A DNA stretch of 64,000 bases from Brugia malayi (Eukaryota > Nematoda > Chromadorea > Rhabditida > Onchocercidae). The first letter of the stretch is position 1; each line of letters opens with the position of its first letter. This document shows positions 11,099 through 24,079 of the stretch, piece by piece. Both the position numbers and the translations under genes were made by a program. The stretch is taken from contig NW_025062479.1 in the NCBI RefSeq assembly GCF_000002995.4, positions 14,814,721 to 14,878,720 on the forward strand, in the 5' to 3' direction. A model generated the notes under the pieces. It saw only the letters and a list, made by a program, of their open reading frames with translations, ran no database searches and was not told the DNA's origin.

Positions 11099-14000
11099 TA
11101 TGTCATATGGATAAAGTATTGTCATACAAAGCGTTTAGCATCAGCACAAAACAAAATAACTCAAAAAGATTTAGCAAAACTTGCTTAAACCCTGAATTTC
11201 GATGCTAAAATTTTGCTACATTTCCTCATTTTATTTTTTACAATTCATGCTAGATAAGAATTTTTACAAATGAATGATTTTTTCATAAATTTAAGAAATT
11301 GATATTTAAATTCAATTTATACAATTATAATCTTTTCAATTGAAATTGATTTTAATAATTTTTTTTTTGATTGGACATCAACATATTACACGAAACTATT
11401 TATTATAAATTATGATTTCAAATTTTATATGGAACAAGCAGCATATAACCTTGAAATATTACTAAACTTTTTTTAAAATCAATTGTCTATGATACTGCAT
11501 ATGTTTTATATAAATAAGTTTCATAAAAAGAAGAAAAAAGAAAAGAGAGAACTGTTTAATAAAATTTAAACTGATCAAACTAAATTGCTTTGTGTTAACT
11601 AAAATAAGAACGTATGATAATATGTTGTTAATTTTATTTTAAAAATATTTTAATCAAAAGAAAAATGCTTTATATAATTAGGCATTGTCGATTTAATTAA
11701 ATTTAACTTGAAATTTCAAGGAATCATGCGCGAAGTATGGATTGCTTTTAGCATAATTCTGTTATTACTAATATAATTCGTACTCACTGATATTTTTGTT
11801 AAATGTTGTTTTAAGGTTTGAAATTAAATCATTTTTTCTACGTCGTACGCCAATTAAATATTTCATTATAATTCGTTTCTTGAGTTAATCAAATTTTTCG
11901 GTTTTTTTTTAATCTAAAATGAAGTATTCATATTACATTACCGTATGTTTTGCTAGATTTAAAGATTCAAATTAAAAAAGAATTTTTTTAATGAATTCAA
12001 AATCGTTAAGTATTCAATTATTGATTCATTCAAAATTGCACTTTACGAAAAGATTCAAGTAATATAATCAAGTAAAATAAAAGAAATAATTTAAATGATA
12101 ACAGTGATTGTAATTGTTATCATTACTGAAGTTTTTTCATTTTTTCATTTGAAAACTTTACTCTTTGCAAATGTTTTATCGCACTAAGAAATGAAAAAAT
12201 ACTATTATCAGAGCAAAAAATTTGTTGTATTTCAGTTTCCTATTGATATTTTAGATATTATTTTATTTTTTTTTCGTAAGTTGTATTGCTTTTATAGGTT
12301 TTATAGGTTTATAAATTATAGAATTTCAAAAAAAAGAAAAGAAAAATTAAATTCCAGCAACTAAATTTCAATGATGATGATTACACAGTATGATATCAAT
12401 TAATTATATAATATTAGCCATTTATAAAAGTTCATTCATTGTTGAAATTATCAAAACTATTACCAAAAATTAGAATGGAAAACGAGTAATTCATTATTTA
12501 ATATATTTAACGATATCTGCGAGTAATTGTAAAAAATTTTTAATTAAAAAAAATAGGATTAATAACTTCATTACTGTAATATATATTCATTCTAAATTAT
12601 TATTACAAATAAGGGTTAATGAGATAAATATAATTTGTTTAAAAGTAAACCAATGCAGTTAATCTTACATTTTATTTAAAAATAAAAGACAAAAGGAAAA
12701 TGAGTGGATAAGATCACTTATCATTTCATTGCCAATTAGGTATTATCTGATAATAATAGCTAAAAGAGACAAATTGAAAATTTAAATAAATTTTAAAATT
12801 TTGCAAAATAAAAACAGTTTCTGAAATTTTCCATTGATGGTCAATGCATTAATTTATTTTTCCCATTATGAATCACTTACTTTTATTGAAATGATTCAAA
12901 TTAATGATGCAAAAATAATTTTTTGCAACTTTCAGTTAAAACTTTTTGAAATTATTTCTTGAATTGATTTATGTTTATAATTAATTAGTGAATAATATAT
13001 ATTCGATCATTTGCATTTTTTTAAATTCCTTTTTCGCATTATCTTACTTAAAAAAAGAAAATTCGTTAAGCAAATTTTTTGTGGAGCGAAATTTGAAATA
13101 AAATTTAAAAGTGTTGAAATCTGTTAAATGTTTCTTTTCTTTTATCCTATTGTTTTTTTAAAATTTTTCCTAAAATTATTCTGTTATCCGTATCACACGA
13201 AGAATCATTCATTATCAATTTTGGATTTAAATTATAGAAGGTTTATGCAAATTCATTTGTATGTTTACAAGAGTTAATAAATATTTGATAAAAAAAAAAT
13301 CAGATCACTGGTGAATAATCAATTCTGCAAAAGATCAAATCAGATTGATTCAAATGACCAACTCATAATTAATTTATCTTCGGAAGCACTAGAAACAGTG
13401 GATGATTCGACACTAATAAAGTAACAAATGTTTCTGGATCAATAAATTTAAATTTTCCTAATTCTCTGATAATTAGTCTTCTCGTGATATGTTTCATAAA
13501 AATCAGTTAGATTGATGAAACAATTTAAAATTTTTCAATTTAAAGTCATAATAGCTAATCATCATCTTAATATTATTAATATACAAATTCATGGAATATA
13601 TTACAACCGCTAAGTCTAACAAATAAAAATATAATTTCGTATTTAAATTTGAACATCAAAATTTGCCATTCAAAAAAGACTTAAAAGAAAAAATAGCCAA
13701 AAATTATCAAACTTTTATCATCATTTCTTGTCAGCATCATTTATTAGCATCATATGAAAAGCATTTGAAATTTCATCTAAAATTTTATTGTACAACAATT
13801 TTGCCTAATTTGTCGCAGAATTTAATTTAATAGATGCAATCAATGTTTATTAGTTTGGTAAATTGTTTTGTTCTAAGTTTAAAATTTTTTTAAATTTGAT
13901 AGATGAAATGATTGTTTATTATAATATGTATGCCTGTTGAATTCCTTTGCATGCATATGCATATATATTTGCCACTATATTTCAGTGAAAATTAATTTGT

Positions 14001-14265
14001 TAATAAAATATGCTAATCTGAAAAAAATGAAGACAGGAAATGATTAAATTATAATAATTCCTTTTCTTTTTTTATATCTATTTTTATTAACAAAATTTTA
14101 ATAACTTTTCAAAAAAAAAAAAAAAAAAAAAAATGAAAAGAAAAATATTAAATAAGAATAGCAACAAAAATAAAGAAAAATAAATAATAATGAGAAATGA
14201 TTTTAAAATTTAAAAAATTAATAAAAAATTTTTACCATTCCAAATTTTATTTTTCTTTTAAATTT
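9176..14265. other. Long gene-poor region
   Basis: About 5 kb of very AT-rich DNA with homopolymer runs: A at 11066-11094 and about 14109-14132, and T at 9660-9678. Isolated exon-like pieces occur but none could be joined in phase: on + 10712-10786 (RDICDGYLKNVEFK), and on - about 13350-13423 (VESSTVSSASEDKL after a TTATTAG acceptor). These may belong to unseen genes, for instance the 5' part of the gene ending at 8402. No RNA gene was recognised. Confidence 0.4.
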
Positions 14266-14511
14266 TCATGACAAGTAACCAAATGACCATTTTCCGTCAG
14301 GAAATGGCGGATAGAAATATCCTCGAGATTGTTGAGATCGTACATTACGTAATGAATTCATTGAATTCCCTCTTATATTATATGGTGGCATAATGATGCG
14401 ATCAGTGAGTGATATGTTTCCAATAAATGGTATCACTGAAATTGATGCAAACGTGATCGTTGTTGTTGTGTAGTAGTGATAAGTTGCATCACCATCGATC
14501 ATTATTATCAT
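14266..14511 (-). CDS. Hypothetical small protein (possible last exon)
   Basis: An open frame of 81 codons runs from an ATG at 14511 to TGA at 14266. The C-terminal half looks coding (MPPYNIRGNSMNSLRNV, then SQQSRGYFYPPFPDGKWSFG) and is GC-richer than the flanks. The N-terminal part is hydrophobic and rich in Ile and Thr. The frame stays open upstream to a possible acceptor ATTAAG near 14555, so this may be the last exon of a longer gene. A donor (TTTG then GTTACT) lies just before the stop, so the stop itself may be intronic. Function unknown; no known family recognised. Confidence 0.35.
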   Translation of the reverse strand: MIIMIDGDATYHYYTTTTITFASISVIPFIGNISLTDRIIMPPYNIRGNSMNSLRNVRSQQSRGYFYPPFPDGKWSFGYLS

Positions 14512-15245
14512 CCGGAAAATTTCAATAATTGTATGCAAAAGTAAAATTGTCTTAATCAAAATTTGTACTTTGAATTAATTGCATTTAAGTTTTTTTTTTT
14601 TTTGAAATAATGTGAAATAGTATTTAAATGAAAGAAGAAACTTTAATAAAAGTTTAAAAATTGAAAGTTTTTTCACTTAAAAATTTTGTGCTAGAACTAT
14701 CTAAAAGTTAATCATCATAAATTCAAAAATGATCTAATTATTAAATTGATTTTTTATTCACTTAATGCAACGTGCAAATAATGTATATATGATCGAAAGA
14801 GAAATTTAATTATTTCTAATGATTATCGAAATATTTGAAATCAAATCTTAAATCTTTGCTAATTGCAATGCATAAATTTCGTCAAGGAATTTTATTCTAA
14901 AAGATCAACAATTTACTTCTGAAGTAGTTGCGGTATTATTAGTAGTTCCGAAATCTATATCAATATTTTGTCTGTAATACTTAATTACTATACCAGTTAG
15001 AAAAATCAAATAAATAAAAAAATTTTGCAATTAACTGAATAAAACAAATGAAATATTTTAATTGTTACAGTTATGCAACACTTAGAATATACTCATCTAC
15101 TAAAATTGCTAATATTCATAAAGGTTAGGTCAAAAAAATCTTATTAATTTTAATTGTTTACAAATAAACCTAATATAAAAAAAAACAAAGACAAAATGAA
15201 TAACAGTTGGAATAAATGACAAATCTGGGGAAAAAATGTTGTAGT
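14512..15245. other. Intergenic AT-rich stretch
   Basis: It lies between two minus-strand frames. No exon, RNA gene or notable repeat is supported beyond short poly-A and poly-T runs. Confidence 0.45.
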
Positions 15246-16800
15246 TTAATATTCAGAAATGGTAAAATCTTCAATCCTACAAAAAAAAAAACCAAAAGAA
15301 AAAATAATTAGCTTTGTTTGAGCAGTTCGTGAATTGGTCAAATTTCCACTTCTGTTAACAAATTCATCATCATCGTTATCACTGTTATCACCATGAACCA
15401 ACCGTGGTAGCAATTCATTAGGATCCATATCATCGTCCCAGTGAATAATACTATCATCATCTGATAGTGATGGAAGTTGTTCATCACTTATGTATGTTTC
15501 CGCTTCACTTTCTCTCTCATTGCTTTCATTACCTTAAAAAAAAAAAAAAAAAAATAAGGCAAAACAAATTATCATTAAAAATGCTTAAATTTTATCTCAA
15601 ATGAATTAATTATTTTAGTTTTTGCATATTTCATATGATAAGAATATTGAAAGATACCATAGTAATAACTAAGGAAGTTAATTAGTTTAATGCTTAAAAA
15701 GCGATTAGAAGATTTTCAGTTGATAGTGATTTCAAATTGTTTATAACTATTCAAATACTTATCAATTAAATTGAATAAAAACATTTAGATGCAAATGTTA
15801 ATTAAGATTGGTGATCTAAATTGAAGGATAAATGATGAAAATGACATTTTAATATGAATTAAAAATTTCTAAACTATTTCAGGAATGTTGCAATTTTACC
15901 TCAAAAAAATAACATTTTCTATGAGACAATTTCGCTGATAATTTAAACATGCCGAGAAATTTTAAATCTTACATTATAGATCATTCAAAAAAAAAAATTA
16001 CTCCTACTAATTGTGAATTATAAAAAAGTTGGTAAATGGTTGGCATAATCATGAATCTGACTTTAATGACCTCTAATATCACAGTATCAATAAATTTATT
16101 TAAAAAAACATATAATATATATGTAAAATTTTCTTTTTTTTAAAAAAAAAGAAAAACTTTTTTGATGATTTTTTAATTTTGAAGTTATCCCGGGATCAAA
16201 CCAATTATTTTTGCATTATATTCACTTTTTACATTTTATTACTATCATCGAATTCTCTGATAATAATGACTTCTGATATAAATGTAAAGAATACTTCTCA
16301 CTTTCTACTTTTTTTTCTGTTTTCTGTGGGAAATTCTGTGATAAAAATTTATTAGAAAATGATTTCCAATATGTTTAACGCTGAAAAAATTTTTTTTTGG
16401 TTTTTATAAAAAAAAAAAAGATGAATGCCATTTTTATCATATTAGAAAATTGAACTGATAAACCAGAATTATTATTATCGTCGTCATCACTATCATTATC
16501 ATCATTCACAGGCATATATTGAATGTGAATCAATTCTCTTTCTTCATCAGGTATAACTCTTCCATCACGAAGATTAGCGAAATCCCTTTTTGGATCTGAA
16601 AAATTATCAATTTATTCATTTACTACATAAAACTATCCCACTAATTTTATATAAATTAAAAAATAATCTAATTTTAATATTTTTTTCTTAGTTCAAAAGA
16701 AATTTTTTTTTAATTACTTGTTGATTATTAAATAATAATTCAAACCATAATAATAATATCGCCGATGAATCAAGTGATCGTCCAGTTGTGAAGAAACCAT
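15246..16800 (-). CDS. Acidic, aspartate-rich protein of unknown function, 3 exons
   Basis: Exons 16746-16800, 16464-16595 and 15246-15532 join in phase (1, then 1) to give 157 aa starting MVSSQLDDHLIHRRYYYYD. The start was chosen because the ATG is preceded by an acceptor-like TTCTAG and the exon ends with a usable GTTTGA donor in the right phase. The protein has four consecutive tyrosines, a basic/acidic middle (KRDFANLRDGRVIPDEER), then several acidic blocks (NDDNDSDDDDNNN, DDDSIIHWDDD, NSDNDDDEF). No signal peptide or membrane segment is evident in the N-terminal part. The last 20 codons, after AQTK, are Phe/Ile-rich and may be read-through of an intron rather than true protein. I do not recognise the family; a nuclear or cytosolic disordered protein is an inference from composition. 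Confidence 0.6.
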
Positions 16801-17637
16801 TTTCCCAGTCTTATTTCTACTAGAATATTTATTAAAATATCTTTACATGAAATGTGAAAAGAAATTTTTGAAACATTATTAGGCAATTTAATTAGTTATC
16901 TTTCACAATTGATTAATTTCAAAATTTAATTTCAAAATAACAATCTATCATAAATGAACTGCTATTAACCTTTCAAAACTATTAAATATAATTTTTATCA
17001 CTTCCTGATAATTATTTGCCTCAATTATTTTATTGATTAATTTCTAGGATGACAAAAAAATATCACCACCGTTCCACAAGCATAAATCTGTGAAAATTTA
17101 TCAAGCATATCACAGTGATAAGAATTTATATCATTTTCATTTTTTATAATTCAAAATTATGCATATGCAAATGAATTAGAATTAGTCACGCCAAATACGT
17201 GTGTAGTTTTGAATATAAAGCGTAAATTTTGCATGAATCCAATTTATGAATGCCAAAATTTTCTTTCCAAAAAAAAGGGAAAACAACTTCTCAGTTCTTT
17301 TTTTTTAATAATACAATTTTGGAGATATAATTGCAAATTTATGAATCAAATTTCACAATTTCAAATATCGAATTTCAATTTTAAATCAAAAGTGGATGCA
17401 TGTATAATGAAATGTTGTGGTTTAAAATTAAATTTTAAATTTCCATGTTACCTCAAAAAGTCGATATCGGAAAAAGACATGTTCAAAAATAAAAAGCTTG
17501 CAAATAGATTAAATATTTATTGATAACTAAATATTGGTTACAAAGTAAATAAGTAATCGTATTGCTCATAGTTATGTAATTCATTTCATAAAAATCAATT
17601 TTAGCAAAAAAATTTTTTCCTCCCCAATATATCGTTT
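16801..17637. other. Intergenic; one open frame not accepted as a gene
   Basis: It holds the upstream side of the acidic-protein gene. A 104-codon + strand frame (17209-17523) has no ATG at its start, a low-complexity Lys/Phe/Asn composition and no splice context, so it is not called. Nothing else was seen. Confidence 0.45.
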
Positions 17638-20600
17638 TTATGTAAAGGTTTTGAAAGATCTTCCTTTAATTCGACCGCTGTTCACGTGACGTAATCTCCC
17701 GTATAATCGAGATCGTAGATATCGTTGTGACGATCTTCGACGTCGACGTAGACTTCGTGGTGGTAACAAGCGTCTTCCACTAGTTCTCATATTTCTTCTC
17801 TAAAAGAATAAGTATTTTTGTTTGTAAAAAACGCTTAAATTTTTTCGTTTAAAAATTGAATGACAGTTATCAAAAAATGGTTTTAAAAATTTTGTTGAAC
17901 AAAATCTTATAGAATTATTTAACAAAAATCTTATATTCATGAATAGCTATTCACTTTCCATTCTTTGAATTATTTTTGTTTTTTTTTTTATTCATGCATG
18001 CATAGAAAGTTTTTAATCTTTCCTACTCAATGATGAAATCATTTAAAGTTTAATGATAACTGATAATGAATAATTTTGTTACTGATCTGATCGGATAATT
18101 TCTTTCAGTGATATAACTGATTTGTGAAGATTGTCTCATTGGTTCCTCATTACTTTCTGAACTATATTCAATATTATTTCGTCTTGAAATTAATGATAAT
18201 GAACGTTGTCGTTTTGCTGAAACAGGTGATGTTCTGCTAAGTGATCTTGGCATACGATAACGTTTAATGCCACGACGTGATCGAACTGAATATGTTTGTT
18301 CCGAAAAAACACTACGATTGCTTTCGTACTGCCTGTTATTTCCAGCACTACCCAGAAGCCAACGGATAGTTGCTACCTTGTAGCTGTTGTTGTTGCATAG
18401 ATGATTCTCGAGGATCTGATGCCACATTTGCTGGTGGCGATTCATCGCGTGTTGTCACTCCCATTCTGAGCTAAAATTTATTTTTATAAAAAAAAAAAAA
18501 AAAAAAAAAAAACGAAATCATTTCTGATTATTTGGCATATTTATCCATTTATAGAAATCTAATATTTATGGATGAAGATATGGAGAAATTTTGAAAATAG
18601 CAGCATTTTTATTTGCATATTATAAAAAAAAAAAGTTTAATTTCAATAAAATTATTACAAGATTGCTTGAGCTATTCACTTTATCATCACTTGATTCATC
18701 ATCTATTTGTTGATAAACAAAATCTCGAGCCTAAAATTTTGTACAATCAAATGAATGCAATTACATTTATATTTTCTGATGCTAAATAAGTAAATGATGA
18801 TCAAATAATAATATTTTAAAACTAATTGGTTGAATCGGTTAAATAATTTTCAATGTATTTAAGTTTGTTTAAATATTATCAAATGGATGTTTAAATCGAA
18901 ATAATTGAACTCAGAAAAATAAAAATAAATTCTTGTATATTCAGGGGATAGTTGCGATAAGCTTTAAAAAATCATTAATTGGTTGGTTAGGATTTTTTTT
19001 TTCCTAAAAAATTTCTTTAAGTTTAGTAAGTTCTGATTTTTCAATAATTATTGAAAAATTTTATTTCTAACTTCTTTTTTTCTTATATAAGAATTTAAAT
19101 TAATTGAAAAATCAATCTTGCAAATTTTAGGATTTCGAATTATTTTGCAATAGCAAAATCCATAATACAAAAATTTATTTAAAATTTTTTACTAGCAAAA
19201 AAAGAAAAATAAATGAATTCAAAAGAAAATAATAAACTTACAATATTCGGATAGCTATGTCGTCGATATTCAATGAAATCTCTTCCATGACGTTCACGCA
19301 TGGAACGTGGACTCCATGATCGTGAACCGCTTGCTTTCAAATGCTGAAGATAATCAGACATTTGATCAAATTCATTGTTTATTTCTTCATAAAACTTATG
19401 TTGAAATTGTTGTAAACTTTGTAATATCAATTTAATTAAACTTCCACCATTTTTATGCAAACTATCATATAATTATGTATAGTATTATTATTAAAATTGT
19501 TTTGAAAATCTTTTTTTGCTTTTACATAATACTTGATTAAATGATTGAAGTATTTTGCCCAATTTATTTTTCGTGTAATTTAAATTATTCATTTATTTGA
19601 ATTAACATTACATTATTCATGCAACAGTATTAAATGTTAGCTTTTTGAAATGCTTAAATTTTCAGGAAAATTTAATTAGTTAGACTTGAGGTTGATTAAT
19701 GGTTGTATATTTTATTTTGACAAAAAAAAAATATTGGAAGACAGAAGATGAAGAAGAAACAAGTAAAATATATAATTAATTCTGCTATTCTTTTTTTTTT
19801 TGGCTTTTCATTTGGATTAGTTTTAAAATGAACGAACCAATTCATTATTGATGGGTATATCAAAATGATAATTATCAATAAATCATCATTGTTAACATTA
19901 TGAATCCGATTCTCATTTCCCATTTCATCAATTCCGTGCTCTATACGATTAAATGCCCCGTTGAATCCAAAAAGAAATGCTCTGAAAATTTCAACAACAA
20001 TAAATAATTCAATTTTAGAGATCTACAGAATAACAATTAAATTTGTAAGAATATAATGAACATCCGAATTCACGCAAAATTTTGCACTATCCGGATTGAT
20101 GCAAAATTGTTGCATCTGGATTCATGCAAACTATTCGGTTCATAAGAGTAGTGTAATTATCCGAACTCATGAGGCTTTATAACTTTATAATTTTGCAAGG
20201 TAACTTTATGAAAATTTATCCATCAATTTTGTGAGTAGGTTTTTTCTAATACAACCTATCAACAGCATTCTGCAACTGATCACCGCTGTAATACCCTGAT
20301 TCATCAGCTTCAGCAAAATTTTCAAAATTAAGACCCAGTAAGTTAAATGCATCCAAATCATCAAAATCGAAGCTTTCATTTAACAGTCTACCAGAATGAA
20401 TTGAACCTGAATGTGTTCTCGAATAAAATGCAATAATGACTTCACTTCTTTCAAAAAATCGAAAAAATTCGAATTCAAATGAATATTTGGAACAGAAAAA
20501 AAGGTCATGAAATGCAGTTACTTCCTAAATGTTTTTCAATTAAAAATTTTAATTTTACAAATAATAATTATATTTGATGAAATATTATCTAAATTAATAA

Positions 20601-21706
20601 ATATGGCAAATTAAATAATTCAGTAGTCGCTAAAAGAAAACTCTTTGATAACTCTATTTTCATCATAAAAAGAAAATCAAGCTAATAAGAATTTAATAAA
20701 AATTCCGAATCTTTTCAAAAAAAGCTGACATTTTTTATTTCAAAACATTTGCAAGATTGTTAATTTCTTTTTACAATAGTAATGCTATCAGTATTTAACA
20801 ACCTGATTCGCTGTTTGAGGTATCATCGCTTACTTCATTTAATAGGTTCACATTTCTGGACCCATCTATTCATTAAGTGAAACTTTTTAAATTATTTTTA
20901 ATTTTAAAATATTTGTATGTTTGCCAATTTCCTTTTATTTTTATTTTTTGCCTATGTTAATAATTAAGCAGTTTTTGTGTTTAAAATTCTTATCTGTTAT
21001 TTTTTCAGCAAATTTTAAATTTTATTCAAAGTTTTTATTCAATTATGCACTTTTTAATATCACAATCAGTGAGCAGCATGGTATAGAGAAATTGTTGCAT
21101 ATCAATTTCCTACTATTTTCAAATGGTTTAGAAATCTCTCAAAGCACGATATGCGGGAAGTTGATTACGTGAACTGCGCTTTAAATACTTTTTGAAAAAA
21201 AATTTTGAAAATTTATTGAAATAATTTGTTAATTCAAATAATTTGTTTCCTCTAACAAACTAAGATTTTCCATTTTGATAGAAAATATTACCATTCATTT
21301 TTGAAGAGTTATTATTGTTGCTTTTGTGATAATTGTAATCATATGAAATTAATCTCTGGAATCAAAATTTTATCAAATTAATCTAATAGAAGAAAGCACA
21401 CAAATGTTTTTTGTTTTATTCGACCTATTAAAATTACGATATTAGATTGTCAGATTCAATTAATTAAAATGTTCAATTAAATTATGATGTTAAATTATCA
21501 TACAGCTAATCAATTACGCAACATTACTTCTGTTGCTTTGAAATTTGGACAGAATACTAGCCTTTTTATTAATTAATATTAACAGACTATCAATCAATAC
21601 TTTGCATCACAATATTCATAAAACAGTTGGAATTTTTTAAATGGAGTGTGGTAATGATTCAGTGCATCTCACCGTCAGATATGAAGAAACCACCTCTGAT
21701 CGGTTA
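17638..21706 (-). CDS. Serine/arginine-rich protein of unknown function, at least 9 exons, apparent frameshift
   Basis: Supported exons: 21673-21706, 21148-21178, 20803-20865, 20256-20406, an exon starting at 19981 (3' limit unresolved), 19242-19461, 18659-18730, 18083-18470 and 17638-17799 (stop TAA). The first four joints agree in phase; 20803-20865 to 20256-20406 is strong. Early exons are acidic and hydrophobic (SFDFDDLDAFNLLGLNFENF); the exon at 19981 has AFLFGFNGAFNRIEHG. Later exons are SR-rich (SGSRSWSPRSMRERHGRD, RMPRSLSRTSP), and the last exon is strongly basic (PPRSLRRRRRSSQR). Exon 18083-18470 enters and leaves in phase 0 but is 388 nt long, one base too many: the frame breaks at the CCC at 18351-18353. 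That may be an assembly error, a real mutation or a missed intron. The 5' end is not found. A nuclear role is only an inference from the basic SR tail. Family not recognised. Confidence 0.55.
18489..18511 (+). repeat. Poly-A run of about 23 bases
   Basis: A homopolymer tract lies in the intron just upstream (in gene direction) of the frameshifted SR-rich exon. It marks a region where assembly errors are likely. Confidence 0.8.
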
Positions 21707-22566
21707 CTGATAGTGAGAATAATCGCCAATATTTATGTCACAAATCAATAATATAATATAAAAATTTTGCATATTTGTTATGCTTAATTTAATTTTCCAT
21801 AACAACAAAAAATCACTTTATATAATTTTTAATAATTTCCATTGTGAAAATTTTTATCTTTTGAAGAAAAAAAATTTTTTAAAAATTTAAAAAGATTTAC
21901 TAAATTCATTTCAAATATTGGATTAAAATTTTTCAAACAAATAAGACGAAATTATTCACATTTTTCTTCAGTTTTCATAAAAATACTTTTATTTATTCTG
22001 TCAACTTTTCCATTTTAGAGAATAATTCGCTTAATTAATCTAAACTGAAAATGGAATAATGATTTCGAAGCAGATGGGGCACTGTCACACATTTATTAAG
22101 TGACAACCTTTCATTCAGTAAACTTATAGAAATTTTCATTTGCCATTTGCTGTTAATATTTGTAAATTTGGTACGGTAGATAGGCTTGATGTAATCATTA
22201 AGTTATGTGCAAGTTGTTTTCAGTTTTCATAAAAAACTCTTTGTTGTATTAATTCTCTTGAAATTCCATACTCTAATTTAATTAACAAAATTGACAAGAA
22301 TAAGTTTATTTAATTAAAAATACAGCCAAAAAAAAATTACAAAGAGTATTTCCTTAATGAGGTGATTAAAATCAATGCATGCATGATAAGGAGAGATAAA
22401 ATGAGTGTTTCACATCGATATATCAGAAATTAAAAATCAAAAAAATCGAAAGAATAGAAAAAAAAGAAATAAAATATTAAAAAGATATAGTAATTTCTGA
22501 TGAAATAAACCATATTCTTAATTAAATGATTAAATAAATGAAATAATCAATGAACTGTTAATTTAT
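21707..22566. other. Intergenic or 5' part of the SR-rich gene
   Basis: The initial exon or exons of the minus-strand SR-rich gene should lie here or further up. A short minus frame near 22079 (MCDSAPSASKS) has no donor in place. Nothing could be assigned with support. Confidence 0.4.
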
Positions 22567-23430
22567 TTATCGCATACTGATAATATTCAAAAGTGCTGAT
22601 AAGCCGAAACTTCCAAATACATCGCCAATTTCAGTTTGGCCTAGTAGATGAAATATTACAGATAATGGTAATGCGAATAATGTTAAAAATGGTTCCTTAC
22701 CTTCGCGTATAACATCAATCATATCATCAATTAATAATCCGGTATTCAAGATCGCTTTGTTATTTTCCAGAAACATTTTCATACCTTTTTCTCGACCTTC
22801 GTCTTCAATTTTTAAATCATCCGAAGTCTTATCTAATCCAGACGATGATAATGATGATAATAATGATAATAATGGTGATAGTGGAGTTGTTTTATTTTTT
22901 TGCATATCTTTATCGTTTGACGAAATAGCACTAATAATTGTTGGTGTCGATTCAATTGGCTACAAAATGCAAATGTAAAAATTAATTGATGCAAAATTAT
23001 TCCGTAAAAAAATTGCTAAAATATTAGATTTTATTTAGTTCAAATATATTTCATTGAATTTATGAGTTATTCGTCATAAGTTTGATACTTGAAGTCAAAC
23101 TTCTCAAACTTCTATACTTCAATGCAAAATAATTGAGTGAATAAAATTATGCAATGAGTAAGTGGAAATAAATAACATTATTGTCTTAAGATTATTCTAT
23201 TATTCATTAAGCATTAAATATTGAGTATTTCAGTTAACACATAAATGTTAATCATTCTCCGATATCATTTCACAAATGTAGCAAAATAAGTAATATTTCC
23301 AAAAAAAGTAATATCAAAAAAGAATAACACTTCATTTTCCAACAAATTCATAATTACTAATAATTACACTTACCTTACAAAAGTAAACATTGGGAATAAT
23401 AGCAAGTGTGATAAGAAATGAACCAATCAT
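22567..23430 (-). CDS. Small secreted protein, 2 exons (tandem pair member A)
   Basis: Exon 1 (23374-23430) is exactly a signal peptide, MIGSFLITLAIIPNVYFCK, ending in a perfect GTAAGT donor in phase 0. Exon 2 (22567-22959) opens after TTTTGTAG with PIESTPTI and ends in a stop, total 149 aa. The start is supported by an acceptor (TTATTGTAG) 10 bases upstream of the ATG, as expected for trans-splicing. The mature part has a Ser/Leu-rich stretch (LSPLLSLLSSLSSSG), a charged centre, then a hydrophobic C-terminus containing KEPFLTLFALPLSVIFHLLG. No cysteine framework and no known domain were recognised. The hydrophobic tail might anchor or associate with membrane. The gene at 25133-26307 has the same two-exon plan and a related motif, so the two look like old tandem duplicates. 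Secretion is inferred from the leader; function is unknown. Confidence 0.7.
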
Positions 23431-24039
23431 TTGTTTTATTCTACAATAACTGAAATATTTTGAAATGAAAATGTGAAATGCTTCAGGAAAATATACCTTT
23501 TACATTGTTATTCACTGCTATTATTCCTCATTAATCCATAATTTATTCTGCTTAATTTATCATTAAAAGTGAAAAACAATTTAAAGATCAAATATTTTCG
23601 ATGTAAATATTTTCTGGTTGTAATTAATTTATTGAAGAGAAATTTATGATATGGTATGGTAATTGAAGCTCATTAAAAGTATTGTAGATGTATTTAAGGT
23701 TAAGCTGATTAATTTTAATTTATTATTACAATTACTATTATTGCATGCATAGTTTGCAGTAAACAAATGTTATTATTGATTTGATAGTTTTGTTAAATAG
23801 TTTAGCATTAAACTAAAAAAAATAGAATCATAAAGAGAATACTTTAATTCAAATGTATGATAATTATTAATTTAAGATAGCAATCAGTGCTAAAATTCTG
23901 CTGTAACAGTTAATAAAAATATTTTAATCAATTTGAAAGTATGAAAAGTAGGCAAAGTTAATCTTGAGATAGGAAAAATTATTATTTAATGAATCATTAT
24001 TATTTGATAAACAGTTAAGTAAAATTAGTCACATGCAAA

Positions 24040-24079
<40 letters not shown>

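Noticed and set aside
10933..11208. Plus-strand 91-codon frame
   Set aside because: It runs through poly-A as a lysine repeat and has no credible start or neighbours.
17209..17523. Plus-strand 104-codon open frame
   Set aside because: It has no ATG at its start, a low-complexity composition and no splice context; most likely a chance frame in AT-rich DNA.
21642..21752. Plus-strand frame resembling the first strands of a C2 domain (VHLTVRYEE, RLLIVRIIA)
   Set aside because: The opposite strand has a perfect GTGAGA donor and a TTCTCACTATCAG acceptor bounding an exon that fits the SR-rich gene in phase. No other C2 exons follow on the + strand.
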